A stretch of DNA of 64,000 nucleotides from an uncultured Allomuricauda sp. (lineage in GTDB: Bacteria > Bacteroidota > Bacteroidia > Flavobacteriales > Flavobacteriaceae). The stretch lies in the NCBI RefSeq assembly GCF_947495325.1, contig NZ_CANLYK010000001.1, positions 930,001 to 994,000 on the forward strand. The letters run 5' to 3'. Under the pieces are notes generated by a model. That model saw only the letters and a list, made by a program, of their open reading frames with translations. It had not been told where the DNA came from and did not search any database. The position numbers were made by a program, and so were the translations under genes. This document shows positions 31,753-40,169 of this stretch, piece after piece. The number at the start of each line of letters is the position of its first letter. Position 1 is the first letter of the stretch.

Positions 31753-33075
31753 TTAAAGGAATTGATATAAAACCAAAATCATCAAAATTCCAACGGTTCC
31801 CTGTACTAGAGTACCCAAAGTATGTCCTTTTAAAGCTGTTTTTACATTCATGTTCGAAAACTGGGATACCACCCAAAAATAACTGTCATTTATGTGGGAA
31901 ACGGTCATTGCACCTGCCCCAATAGCAAGAACCGCAAGGGCTTTGTCAGAAATTGAAAATAATCCAAAGGTTTCCAGCAAAGGAGCAATTATTGCAGATG
32001 TGGTTATTATTGCGACAGTGGAAGAACCCTGAGCCGTTTTTAATACCATTGCAATGGTAAATGAAATTAAAAGACCTCCAATACCCGAACTGGATTCAAG
32101 GTTGATTATCGATGCGATATCAATGGTACGAAGAATTGCCCCAAAGGCACCACCTGCACCTGTAATCAAAACAATCAACCCAGCTTGCTTAAAGGCTTCC
32201 GTTACCCACCCTTCCTTCTGTTCTTTAGCTATTTTTCTACTTAAAAAGAAAGCAAAAAATACGCCTATCAACAACGCAATGATAGGATTTCCTAAAAAAT
32301 CAAAGACTTCAAATAAAATCTCCTTTCCTAAAGGAAAGGTTGGGTAATTGACCACGGACTTCATTGCAATTAAACAAATGGGAACCAAAAGTGGTAAAAA
32401 AGCTTGAATTGGTTTAATACTATGCTTCTCATCTTTAACTTCTGATACTTTGATTTCTTCACTTTTATCTTGTTTTAAAGATTTTCCAATAAAACGTGCC
32501 CAAAAATAACCAGCTAACGATACCGGAATGGAAACTGCCAAACCCAATACCAATACCATTCCTAAATCAGCTCCTAAGATCGCTGCTGCCGCCAAGGGAC
32601 CTGGTGTTGGTGGAACGAATACATGTGCCGCATAAAGACCGGTGGCCAATGAAATGGCAAAAACCAAAACTGGTATACCTGTCTTTTTGCTTATGGCTTT
32701 GTTTAAAGACGAAAGAATTATAAATCCCGAATCACAAAAAACAGGTATGGAAATGATATATCCGGCCAAATTCATGGCCAAAGGAGAACGTTTCAGTCCA
32801 ACAAACTTCAGTACTGTATTTGCCAAGACCTTGGTGCTTCCTGTTTTTTCCAAATAAATCCCAATAACGGTCCCAAAAGCAATAACCAAACCTATTCCTG
32901 AAAGTGTTTTTCCAAATCCATCACCAATCGTTGTCATAATATCCTTTGGAGAAAGTCCAAGCAGAAATCCAGTGGCAAGGGCCGCAAGGGTCAATGAAAA
33001 AATTGGGTGCATTTTAAACTTTACCGTTGCAAAAATGATGAACAGGACAACTCCTGCCAATATCAGTATTTCCAT
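31753..33075 (-). CDS. GntP-family permease (gluconate:H+ symporter type)
   Basis: 440 residues with about 12 membrane segments. Signature parts: KMHPIFSLTLAALATGFLLGLSP, GFGKTLSGIGLVIAFGTVIGIYLE, FCDSGFIILSSLNKAISKKTG, HVFVPPTPGPLAAAAILGADLG and QGSSTVAIITTSAI. Imports gluconate or a related hydroxy acid with protons. No gluconate kinase or dehydrogenase gene is beside it, so the actual substrate could be another sugar acid. Confidence 0.92.
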   Translation of the reverse strand: MEILILAGVVLFIIFATVKFKMHPIFSLTLAALATGFLLGLSPKDIMTTIGDGFGKTLSGIGLVIAFGTVIGIYLEKTGSTKVLANTVLKFVGLKRSPLAMNLAGYIISIPVFCDSGFIILSSLNKAISKKTGIPVLVFAISLATGLYAAHVFVPPTPGPLAAAAILGADLGMVLVLGLAVSIPVSLAGYFWARFIGKSLKQDKSEEIKVSEVKDEKHSIKPIQAFLPLLVPICLIAMKSVVNYPTFPLGKEILFEVFDFLGNPIIALLIGVFFAFFLSRKIAKEQKEGWVTEAFKQAGLIVLITGAGGAFGAILRTIDIASIINLESSSGIGGLLISFTIAMVLKTAQGSSTVAIITTSAIIAPLLETFGLFSISDKALAVLAIGAGAMTVSHINDSYFWVVSQFSNMNVKTALKGHTLGTLVQGTVGILMILVLYQFL

Positions 33076-33133
33076 GCTTAAGTTTTTGGCTACTATAAAC
33101 TAAATATAAGCTAATATTCCTATTTTAGTATCC

Positions 33134-33367
33134 ATGCGAACAGACAAGGAACTTTTGGTAAAAGGGCTTAAATTTATAGGGTACACCGTGGCATTTATGT
33201 TTTTGGCACCTTTTGTACTATCGCAAGCTTTCAAAAATCAAGAACACCCGGCGTACATTCCAGTTTTGATTATAGGGTTACTATTGGCCGTAGCTGCAAT
33301 TGGCCTGGGGTTTTATAGCATTAAAATTTTTATGGACGCACTTTTTGGAAAGAAATCGAAAAACTAA
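33134..33367 (+). CDS. Small two-helix membrane protein (DUF6095-like)
   Basis: 77 residues, two hydrophobic helices (FIGYTVAFMFLAPFVLSQAF, VLIIGLLLAVAAIGLGFYSI) and a basic end (FGKKSKN). I recall the opening MRTDKELLVKGLKFIGYT as typical of DUF6095, a small flavobacterial family of unknown role. Diverges from gntP; overlaps the convergent DUF4294 gene by four bases. Confidence 0.75.
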   Translation: MRTDKELLVKGLKFIGYTVAFMFLAPFVLSQAFKNQEHPAYIPVLIIGLLLAVAAIGLGFYSIKIFMDALFGKKSKN

Positions 33368-34044
33368 TTTTTCCCGTTGGGATCATTCTTCCATTTATTG
33401 TTAAGCTGAGCATAGTCGTAGTCCAAAACAGATTCTTGCCGCTCTAATCTATTGGACGCAAATGCGCGTTGTAAAATATCCTCAATCAAATAGTCTTCAT
33501 GTATTGCTTCAGGATGAAATTCTTCTTTTATGCTGATTTTAAATGCTTTGGCCGTAGTATTGTACCAAAATGCCCGCCAACCGCTTCGTAACTCCTTCAC
33601 CAAATTGAACGCTGTTATACCTGTTTGACGATAAATCAACTTGATTAAAATCTGTCCTTCTGTACGCGTCAATTTTTTAAGTTTGTCGGAAAACTCCCCC
33701 TCAATATATTTCTGAACTTCTTTGGTATATTTTTTTTTGTGCCTTTTCTTTTTGATTTTGGCCAAACTATCATTCAATTCCACCAAACGTTCTGCAGCAA
33801 GTTTTGCATAGGGATATACTTTCAATGTTTTTCTCCGAAGAATATAATATCTGAGCTTTTCCTTTCTGTCGGCAAATTCCAATTTGCCAAAAATAAATAC
33901 CTCATCAAGCTCAATGGAACTCTGTAAAATGGAATCCCCTTCGAACCTAACATAATAATCCGCAACAGAATCTTTGGTGATTTCCTGAGAAAACCCAAAA
34001 GTGAAAATTGCGAAGAAAATAATAACTAAACTGCAGCGAAGCAT
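33364..34044 (-). CDS. Exported DUF4294-type protein (226 aa)
   Basis: Signal peptide (SLVIIFFAIFTFGFSQ), then the DUF4294 core: ELDEVFIFGKLEFADRKEKLRYYILRRKTLKVYPYAKLAAERL, a basic stretch (KIKKKRHKKKYTKE), and ILIKLIYRQTGITAFNLVKELRSGWRAFWYNTTAKAFKISIK. Probably periplasmic; no catalytic motif identified. A Bacteroidota-restricted family of unknown function. Own unit, diverging from the M42 peptidase gene with a 102-bp gap. Confidence 0.85.
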   Translation of the reverse strand: MLRCSLVIIFFAIFTFGFSQEITKDSVADYYVRFEGDSILQSSIELDEVFIFGKLEFADRKEKLRYYILRRKTLKVYPYAKLAAERLVELNDSLAKIKKKRHKKKYTKEVQKYIEGEFSDKLKKLTRTEGQILIKLIYRQTGITAFNLVKELRSGWRAFWYNTTAKAFKISIKEEFHPEAIHEDYLIEDILQRAFASNRLERQESVLDYDYAQLNNKWKNDPNGKN

Positions 34045-34146
34045 TTGTTTTATTTATCAAAAGTAATGTCAAAATTAAGGATAAACCTAGGAATTGGCTA
34101 TTAATTAAAAGTGAATATTGTTATGTTTGTGGACTAAAATATATAC

Positions 34147-35235
34147 ATGGCAAGTTCAAAAATCATTAACGCTAAATCTCTTAAGTTCTTCGAAAAATAT
34201 CTAAATAATGCCTCCCCTACTGGTTATGAATGGGAAGGGCAAAAAATTTGGATGGATTATTTGAAACCTTACGTGGATGATTTTATTACAGATACGTACG
34301 GTACTGCAGTTGGGGTCATAAACCCCAGTGCCAAATACAAAGTTGTTATTGAAGGCCATTCAGATGAAATCTCGTGGTATGTTAACTATATCACGGACAA
34401 TGGATTGATCTATGTTATTAGAAACGGAGGAAGCGATCACCAGATTGCCCCTTCCAAATGGGTAAACATCCATACCAAAAAGGGCATTGTAAAAGGTATT
34501 TTTGGTTGGCCAGCAATTCATACCAGAAATAGAGGAAAGGAAGAACCACCAAAGCTTGATAATATTTGTATTGATATTGGTGCGAAGGACAAGGAGGAAG
34601 TTGGTAAAATGGGGGTCCATGTGGGCTGCGTTATCACCTATCCAGATGAATTTCAAGTTTTAAATAAAAATAAATTTGTTTGTCGAGCCATAGATAATCG
34701 TGCAGGAGGTTTTATGATTGCTGAAGTTGCACGTTTATTACATGAAAATAAAAATAAATTGCCGTTTGGGCTTTACATTACCAACTCCGTACAAGAGGAA
34801 ATTGGATTGCGTGGTGCCGAAATGATTACCCAAACCATAAAACCAGATGTGGCCATAGTGACCGATGTCTGCCATGACACCACTACCCCCATGATCGATA
34901 AAAAGAAGGAGGGAGAAACTGCAATTGGTTCAGGTCCGGTGATTTCCTATGCGCCAGCCGTACAGAACAAGCTTAGGGAACGAATCATTGAAACCGCAGA
35001 GGCCAAAAAGATTCCTTTTCAACGCCTGGCTTCATCTCGTTATACGGGAACGGATACAGACGCTTTTGCATATAGTAATGGTGGTGTTGCCTCTGCTTTA
35101 ATTTCACTTCCACTTAGATATATGCACACCACTGTTGAGACTGTGCATAAGGACGATGTTGAAAATGTGATTCGATTAATATATGAAACGCTGTTGACCA
35201 TAAAAGAGGGCGAGACGTTTAGCTATTTTGATTAA
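34147..35235 (+). CDS. M42-family metallopeptidase (glutamyl aminopeptidase/cellulase-like)
   Basis: 362 residues. Two-metal site ligands are visible in order: EGHSDEISW (His), CRAIDNRAGG (Asp), VQEEIGLRGAE (Glu pair), VTDVCHDTT (Asp) and RYMHTTVETVHKDDVENV (His). The family trims peptides from the N-terminus in the cytoplasm, often as large tetrahedral complexes. No signal peptide. Stands alone; an interspersed palindromic repeat follows nine bases after the stop. Confidence 0.94.
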   Translation: MASSKIINAKSLKFFEKYLNNASPTGYEWEGQKIWMDYLKPYVDDFITDTYGTAVGVINPSAKYKVVIEGHSDEISWYVNYITDNGLIYVIRNGGSDHQIAPSKWVNIHTKKGIVKGIFGWPAIHTRNRGKEEPPKLDNICIDIGAKDKEEVGKMGVHVGCVITYPDEFQVLNKNKFVCRAIDNRAGGFMIAEVARLLHENKNKLPFGLYITNSVQEEIGLRGAEMITQTIKPDVAIVTDVCHDTTTPMIDKKKEGETAIGSGPVISYAPAVQNKLRERIIETAEAKKIPFQRLASSRYTGTDTDAFAYSNGGVASALISLPLRYMHTTVETVHKDDVENVIRLIYETLLTIKEGETFSYFD

Positions 35236-35243
35236 ATATATCT

Positions 35244-35263
35244 GTTCGAGCGCAGTCGAGAGC
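35244..35263. repeat. Near-palindromic interspersed repeat between M42 and NUDIX genes
   Basis: gttcgagcgcagtcgagagc shares the 16-base core tcgagcgcagtcgaga with the copy inside prmC (6769-6788, opposite orientation). It is in the 81-bp intergenic gap, the usual place for such repeats. It is not followed by a T run strong enough to call a terminator. Confidence 0.75.
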
Positions 35264-35316
35264 TTTTTAATTTAGTACATCCATACATAGCTTGATGTGA
35301 CAATTTTATAACAATC

Positions 35317-35862
35317 ATGGATGAACTTGTAGACATTCTAGATGAAACTGGAAATTTTACAGGACAGACCTGTCTAAAATCCGAAGCGCACCTAAATGGG
35401 CTGTTTCATCCAACGGTCCATGTTTGGTTTTATACAACGAATGGAAAAATGCTGTTCCAGAAACGAGGAAAGGATAAAAAAACTTTTCCGCTGCTTTGGG
35501 ATGTTTCCGTTGCTGGACATATTGGTGCCGGCGAGCCTATTGTAGAAGCTGCCATTCGCGAGGTAGAAGAAGAAATTGGTTTAAAGATTTCAGCTTCTGA
35601 CTTGGATAAAATCGGAATTTTTAAGTCAATGCAAAAGCATTCCCCAATCCTTAAGGATAACGAGTTCCATCATACCTTTTTATGCAGACTGAGTACACCT
35701 CTACAAGATTTGGTCAAACAAGAAAGCGAAGTGGACGATTTGAATTTATTTACTATTGAAGATTTCAAATCAAAATTAAACCAAAACGAATTTGATGGAT
35801 TTGTTCCCCACAAATCAAGTTACTACAAACAGATTATTGCCGAAGTGGAGCAACGGTTATAG
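35317..35862 (+). CDS. NUDIX hydrolase (IDI/YfcD-like)
   Basis: 181 residues. Begins [17 protein letters not shown] and has [41 protein letters not shown], which resembles isopentenyl-diphosphate isomerase-like NUDIX proteins. The NUDIX box is [17 protein letters not shown] followed by IGL, with all metal-binding Glu present. Substrate not assignable; a nucleotide or prenyl diphosphate. Its end overlaps the convergent hisS gene by six bases. Confidence 0.9.
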   Translation: MDELVDILDETGNFTGQTCLKSEAHLNGLFHPTVHVWFYTTNGKMLFQKRGKDKKTFPLLWDVSVAGHIGAGEPIVEAAIREVEEEIGLKISASDLDKIGIFKSMQKHSPILKDNEFHHTFLCRLSTPLQDLVKQESEVDDLNLFTIEDFKSKLNQNEFDGFVPHKSSYYKQIIAEVEQRL

Positions 35863-37500
35863 TGTATCAATAAAGTTTCCAGGATTTTTCAGTGAATAGG
35901 TTTCCTGCTCCCCAGTGGCCATGGTCTTTACCACAAATTCTTGGTTTAAAAGCTCGCGTTCACCAATCAACACAACATAGGGTACTTTGCGGTTATTGGC
36001 ATATTTCATCTGTTTCTGCATTTTGGCAGCCGATGGGTAAACTTCAGCTTTAATGCCACTTTCCCTAAGCTTCCCAACCAATTTTAAAGACGACAAACTT
36101 TCTTTTTCCCCAAAGTTGATGCACAAAACATCTATGGACTTATCCAAACGTTCTGGAAAAAGGCCAAGTTCTTCCAAAACCAGGTAAATTCTGTCCAATC
36201 CAAAAGAAATACCGATTCCACTAACGTCTTTAAGTCCAAAAATGCCCGTCAAATCATCATAGCGACCACCTCCACCAATAGACCCCATGCTCACTCCTTC
36301 CGGTGCACTTACTTCAAAAATTGCTCCGGTATAATAGTTAAGTCCACGAGCAAGGGTGACATCTAATTGCAAACTTGCTGATTTCAATCCAAGTTCTTTT
36401 ATGGTACTTATGATTTCTTCGAGTTCGCTTATTCCACTCATGCCCACTTCTGAATCTGCCAATAAACTTTTTAATTGAGCCAATTGTTCTGCTGCATCCC
36501 CATTCATTGCGAATAAAGGCGACGCTTTTTCAATAGCGATTTCAGAAATACCTTTATTGAGCATTTCTTCTTTTACTTTTTCCTCGCCAATCTTGTCCAA
36601 TTTATCCAAGGCAACGGTAAAGTCTATCAATAAGTGCTTTGCTCCTATGACTTCGGCAATACCGGATAATATTTTCCTATTGTTTAGTTTGATCGTAGTG
36701 CCAGTCAGTTTCAAATCGGTAAAAACTGCATCATATAGTTGTATCAATTCCACTTCTTGCAATAATGAATCGGAGCCCACCACATCGGCATCACATTGAT
36801 AAAACTCCCTAAAGCGTCCTTTTTGGGGCCTATCTGCCCTCCAAACGGGTTGAATTTGATAACGCTTAAAGGGAAAGTCAATTTCATTCTGGTGCATTAC
36901 TACATAGCGTGCAAAGGGTACCGTAAGGTCATAACGAAGGGCTTTTTCAGAAATCTTAGGCGCAAATTCTCCCGAGCGTTCTTTTTTATATAATTCATCA
37001 ATAAAACGCTCAATTTTTGAAGAATCTTGACCAAAATCATGTATTCTTAGAAAATTAAAATCTAGTAGACTCCTAAGTATCGTGTCATTTTTTAAATACC
37101 TATGGTGCTCACCAAACTTTTTCTTTAAACCAAAAAAAAGAGTCTCTGTAAAACCATCCTTATAGTAATCTTTTTTTGTAAAGCCATTTTTCTTTACAAT
37201 ATCAAGTATTTCATTATTTATGAGGTGAATACTTTTTGAAACCTTGGCTCTGAATTCTTGGAGATAGTCTGCTTGCTTCAAAAAATCCCCAGAATTTAGA
37301 ATCTTAAAAATCAAGCGGTCACCTTCATCCCCATATTTACCCAATAGGGTTTCCGAATTCTCAAATGATGGTGTCTCAATAGGTTGAAAACCATACACTT
37401 CAAAATGTTTTTTTATAATCTGGATAATATAATTGCGCCTAGCAACCTCTGTTGGGGAAAAATCTCGGGTCCCTTTGGGTATGGATGGTTTCTGTGCCAT
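35857..37500 (-). CDS. hisS: Histidyl-tRNA synthetase with an extra internal segment
   Basis: 547 residues against about 455 for most flavobacterial HisRS. Class II synthetase: PKGTRDFSP start, [15 protein letters not shown] (motif 2 region and ATP site), [26 protein letters not shown] (motif 2), [14 protein letters not shown] (HisA-type motif), GGGRYDDL and [14 protein letters not shown] (motif 3), then an anticodon-binding domain. Between FKILNSGD (65-72) and KISEKALRY lie about 108 residues where about 18-20 are usual. By hand count the DNA at 37021-37260 is 28% G+C, against 40-45% in hisS lines outside it. The frame stays open. Confidence 0.95.
   Translation of the reverse strand: MAQKPSIPKGTRDFSPTEVARRNYIIQIIKKHFEVYGFQPIETPSFENSETLLGKYGDEGDRLIFKILNSGDFLKQADYLQEFRAKVSKSIHLINNEILDIVKKNGFTKKDYYKDGFTETLFFGLKKKFGEHHRYLKNDTILRSLLDFNFLRIHDFGQDSSKIERFIDELYKKERSGEFAPKISEKALRYDLTVPFARYVVMHQNEIDFPFKRYQIQPVWRADRPQKGRFREFYQCDADVVGSDSLLQEVELIQLYDAVFTDLKLTGTTIKLNNRKILSGIAEVIGAKHLLIDFTVALDKLDKIGEEKVKEEMLNKGISEIAIEKASPLFAMNGDAAEQLAQLKSLLADSEVGMSGISELEEIISTIKELGLKSASLQLDVTLARGLNYYTGAIFEVSAPEGVSMGSIGGGGRYDDLTGIFGLKDVSGIGISFGLDRIYLVLEELGLFPERLDKSIDVLCINFGEKESLSSLKLVGKLRESGIKAEVYPSAAKMQKQMKYANNRKVPYVVLIGERELLNQEFVVKTMATGEQETYSLKNPGNFIDTL
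36963..37263 (-). other. A/T-rich in-frame insert within hisS
   Basis: About 90-100 codons, Lys, Phe, Asp and Tyr rich, encoding mainly helical sequence ([37 protein letters not shown]). It lies in the catalytic domain before the motif that binds ATP and histidine. No terminal repeats or target-site duplication were visible. Edges are approximate. Confidence 0.6.
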
Positions 37501-37572
37501 GTAGTTATTGTAATTCTCGTGTAAATATACTTAATTGCCAGACCTTTTATTACGCTTTTGATTCCAAGTAAT

Positions 37573-38043
37573 TTATTCGATAATCTGGTCAAACCATTTG
37601 TATAAATCCCCTTTGGTAATTGTGGCTCCTTGCTTGATTAGATTAAACTTATCCAAGTTTTTATCTTCAGAGTACGCTTTGGAAGCGGTTAGATACTCCA
37701 CAAAATCCGATTGAAAATTGCGTTTGAACCAATTAAACCCAATGGTGGTGCGCAGGTCTATTTCTGGATTCATCACTTTTACGGAAAGTAACTTCATCTC
37801 CTTATCCGTTAGGTGAAATAAATGCATCTGCAATTCTGAAATATTTTCCAGATATTCCACTTTAGATAGTACGCCTTCCCAAATTAAATCACTAAATACA
37901 TCCAATTCTTCCTCGGCAACTTCTGGCTTTTCCTTTTTAAGGGTTGCCCATTCCTCTGCCGTGATGGACTGTGTTGCCAAAAAATTGATGAACTCTGGGT
38001 GCAATTCCTCCAATTGCTGTTGTGTTAATCTCGTATACTTCAT
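37573..38043 (-). CDS. DUF6495-like conserved protein (156 aa)
   Basis: Soluble protein beginning MKYTRLTQQQLEELHPEFINFLATQSITAEEW, followed by a Glu-rich segment (KKEKPEVAEEELDVFSDLIWEGVL split over helices) and NWFKRNFQSDFVEYLTASKAYSED. I recall this family from Flavobacteriaceae (DUF6495); no function known. It is helical and acidic with no signal peptide. Sits between hisS and the ribosomal-protein unit, separated from the latter by a terminator. Confidence 0.75.
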   Translation of the reverse strand: MKYTRLTQQQLEELHPEFINFLATQSITAEEWATLKKEKPEVAEEELDVFSDLIWEGVLSKVEYLENISELQMHLFHLTDKEMKLLSVKVMNPEIDLRTTIGFNWFKRNFQSDFVEYLTASKAYSEDKNLDKFNLIKQGATITKGDLYKWFDQIIE

Positions 38044-38074
38044 CTAACCATATTCATTTAGCTGGATAAAACAA

Positions 38075-38104
38075 AAAAGAGCTATGCAATGCACAGCTCT
38101 TTTA
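38075..38104 (-). terminator. Terminator of the rpsF-rpsR-rplI unit
   Basis: Stem aaagagct/agctcttt with loop atgcaatgcac. On the minus strand it is followed by a run of six T, 32 bases after the rplI stop; on the plus strand only a short T tail exists, so the main use is for rplI. Confidence 0.85.
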
Positions 38105-38133
38105 TAAATCTTTAACCAAAACCTCGCTTTTTT

Positions 38134-38586
38134 TTACTTGGCTTCAGCAATTACTTCAAAAGGAAGGTCTACAATTACTTCTCTATGAAGTCTGATTTGG
38201 GCATCATATGGCCCAACTCTTTTTATTGTTCCTCCTTTTATAGTAATGAACTTTCTGTCTATTTCATGACCTGCTTTGCTTAAAGCTCCAGCCAAATCAA
38301 TATTATTTACAGAACCGAAAAGCTTGTCACCTGCACCCACTTTCGCTGGGATACGGATTTCCAATTGTTTTAACGCCTCTGCCTTTTTACTGGCTTCGTC
38401 AACAACCTTCTTTTCTTTATGCGCTCTCTGCTTTAGGTTTTCTGCTAAAACCTTTTTGGCAGATGGTGTAGCCAAAGCGGCCAATCCTTTGGGGATAAGG
38501 TAGTTTCTTCCATAACCGTTTTTCACTGTTACGACATCATCCTTAAAACCCAAATCCTGTATATCTTCTCTTAGAATAAGTTCCAT
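38134..38586 (-). CDS. rplI: 50S ribosomal protein L9
   Basis: 150 residues, standard. N-terminal domain ELILREDIQDLGFKDDVVTVKNGYGRNYLIPKGLA with the long connecting helix (LAENLKQRAHKEKKVVDEASKKAEAL) and the C-terminal domain (AGDKLFGSVNNIDLAGAL). Third gene of the unit rpsF-rpsR-rplI, with 13 bases between rpsR and rplI. Confidence 0.99.
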   Translation of the reverse strand: MELILREDIQDLGFKDDVVTVKNGYGRNYLIPKGLAALATPSAKKVLAENLKQRAHKEKKVVDEASKKAEALKQLEIRIPAKVGAGDKLFGSVNNIDLAGALSKAGHEIDRKFITIKGGTIKRVGPYDAQIRLHREVIVDLPFEVIAEAK

Positions 38587-38599
38587 TCTTCAGTATTTT

Positions 38600-38896
38600 T
38601 TATTTCAACATATCGCCAACGTACGGCATTAAGGCTAGATGGCGTGCACGCTTAACAGCTTGTGCTACCTTTCTTTGGTACTTTAAAGATGTACCGGTAA
38701 GTCTTCTAGGAAGCAATTTACCTTGTTCGTTTACCAACTTCATTAGAAAATCTGGATCTTTGTAATCTATATACTTAATTCCAGATTTTTTAAATCTACA
38801 ATACTTCTTTTGTTTGTTGGTCTCAATGTTCAATGGGGTCAAATACCTGATTTCCCCATCTTTTTTTGATTTTGCTTGTTGTTCTATTGATGCCAT
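38600..38896 (-). CDS. rpsR: 30S ribosomal protein S18
   Basis: 98 residues. [61 protein letters not shown] is the whole conserved core. Binds with S6 to 16S rRNA in the platform. The N-terminal 30 residues are longer than in E. coli, as usual in Bacteroidota. Four bases after the rpsF stop. Confidence 0.99.
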   Translation of the reverse strand: MASIEQQAKSKKDGEIRYLTPLNIETNKQKKYCRFKKSGIKYIDYKDPDFLMKLVNEQGKLLPRRLTGTSLKYQRKVAQAVKRARHLALMPYVGDMLK

Positions 38897-38900
38897 AACC

Positions 38901-39239
38901 CTATGCCTTTGCTTTTAATTTGGTTCTTCTTCTTTCTGCCCAAGAAATAGCGTGCTTGTCCAACTTAACAGTTAGAAAACGCATGATACGCTCATCTCTT
39001 CTAAACTCCAGCTCATAAGGAGAAATTACTTCACCAGGAACGGTGAATTCAAATAAGTGGTAAAAACCACTTTTCTTGTGTTGAATGGGATAGGCTAATT
39101 TCTTTAGTCCCCAGTTTTCTTTGGAGACCATTTTGCCACCATTCTTAATTAAGAAATCTTCAAATTTCTTAACTGTTTCCTCTATCTGTGTTTCAGACAG
39201 AACGGGATTCAAAATGAAAACAGTTTCGTAATGGTTCAT
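38901..39239 (-). CDS. rpsF: 30S ribosomal protein S6
   Basis: 112 residues: [48 protein letters not shown], and [11 protein letters not shown]. Forms the S6-S18 pair. First gene of the unit; transcription starts about 20 bases before the ATG, so there is no room for the S6:S18 leader element known in other phyla. Confidence 0.99.
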   Translation of the reverse strand: MNHYETVFILNPVLSETQIEETVKKFEDFLIKNGGKMVSKENWGLKKLAYPIQHKKSGFYHLFEFTVPGEVISPYELEFRRDERIMRFLTVKLDKHAISWAERRRTKLKAKA

Positions 39240-39261
39240 ATATTATATTTTTAAAGGAGCG

Positions 39262-39292
39262 CAAAATTAACAATAAATACTTCTCCCCGCAA
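39262..39292 (-). promoter_or_regulatory. Promoter of the rpsF-rpsR-rplI unit
   Basis: Minus strand: TTG (39292-39290), 20 bases, TAATTTTG (39269-39262). Core, spacing and -7 element fit the Bacteroidota consensus fully. Transcription would begin near 39257. Confidence 0.75.
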
Positions 39293-39475
39293 GAAAAGCT
39301 TAAAATCTTCGTTTAAACATCAATAGTTATTAACAATTATGAACTAAGCAAGCCTACGTAACGTATATGGTAATATACACAACAAAATAGACCATGTTTA
39401 CATCTTTTGTTGCCGTTAAACGCCTTTTTTATGTAATTTGCCGATGATTTAAAACCCTACAAATCACCCCATTCT

Positions 39476-40168
39476 ATGAAATTAAAAAGTATAATTGTAG
39501 ACGACTCCTCAATGCAACGGATGGCTGTTGCAAAATTGGTCAACAATCACCCTCATCTTGCCCTCGTAGCTGAGTACAGTAATGCTATTGAGGCCAAAAA
39601 TGGATTAAAGAACCACGACATTGATTTAATCTTTCTAGATGTTGAAATGCCAATTATTAGCGGTTTTGACCTTTTAGAGGCATTGGAGAACCCTCCACAA
39701 GTTATTTTAATAACAGGAAAGCCTGATTACGCTCTTAAGGCTTTTGATTATGATGTAACCGATTATTTACACAAACCTATAACCCTAGCCAGATTTGAAG
39801 CTTCTGTAAAAAGAGCTGTTGCCAAGTATGAGCAAATAAACAGGGTTGATGAGGATGAAGAGCATATTTTTGTAAAAAGTAACCTTAAAAAACGTAAGGT
39901 TATCTTAAATGATATTAAATGGATTGAAGCATTGGGAGATTACATTAAGTTGGTTACTGATGAAGCCAATATTGTAATTCTTTCTACCATGAAGTCTTTC
40001 GAAAAGCAGTTACCTGCTGAAAAGTTTCTTAGAATCCATAAGTCTTATATAGTGAATCTGGAAAAGATTGAAAAATTCAATAGTAAGAATGTAGAGGTTG
40101 GGGGTAGACAGATTCCATTAAGTAGAAATAAAAAGACAGAGCTGGCTGAAGCTCTTGCCAACGTATAA
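39476..40168 (+). CDS. LytTR-family response regulator
   Basis: 230 residues. Receiver domain 1-118: IIVDDSSMQR, phospho-acceptor Asp55 in FLDVEMP, and a Lys in YLHKPI. A LytTR DNA-binding domain occupies about residues 130-227 (IFVKSNLKKRKVILNDIKWIEALGDYIKL, FLRIHKSYIVNLEKI). Normally partnered by a LytS-like sensor kinase, but none is beside it, so this is an orphan regulator. Its targets are unknown. Confidence 0.95.
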   Translation: MKLKSIIVDDSSMQRMAVAKLVNNHPHLALVAEYSNAIEAKNGLKNHDIDLIFLDVEMPIISGFDLLEALENPPQVILITGKPDYALKAFDYDVTDYLHKPITLARFEASVKRAVAKYEQINRVDEDEEHIFVKSNLKKRKVILNDIKWIEALGDYIKLVTDEANIVILSTMKSFEKQLPAEKFLRIHKSYIVNLEKIEKFNSKNVEVGGRQIPLSRNKKTELAEALANV

Positions 40169-40169
40169 A

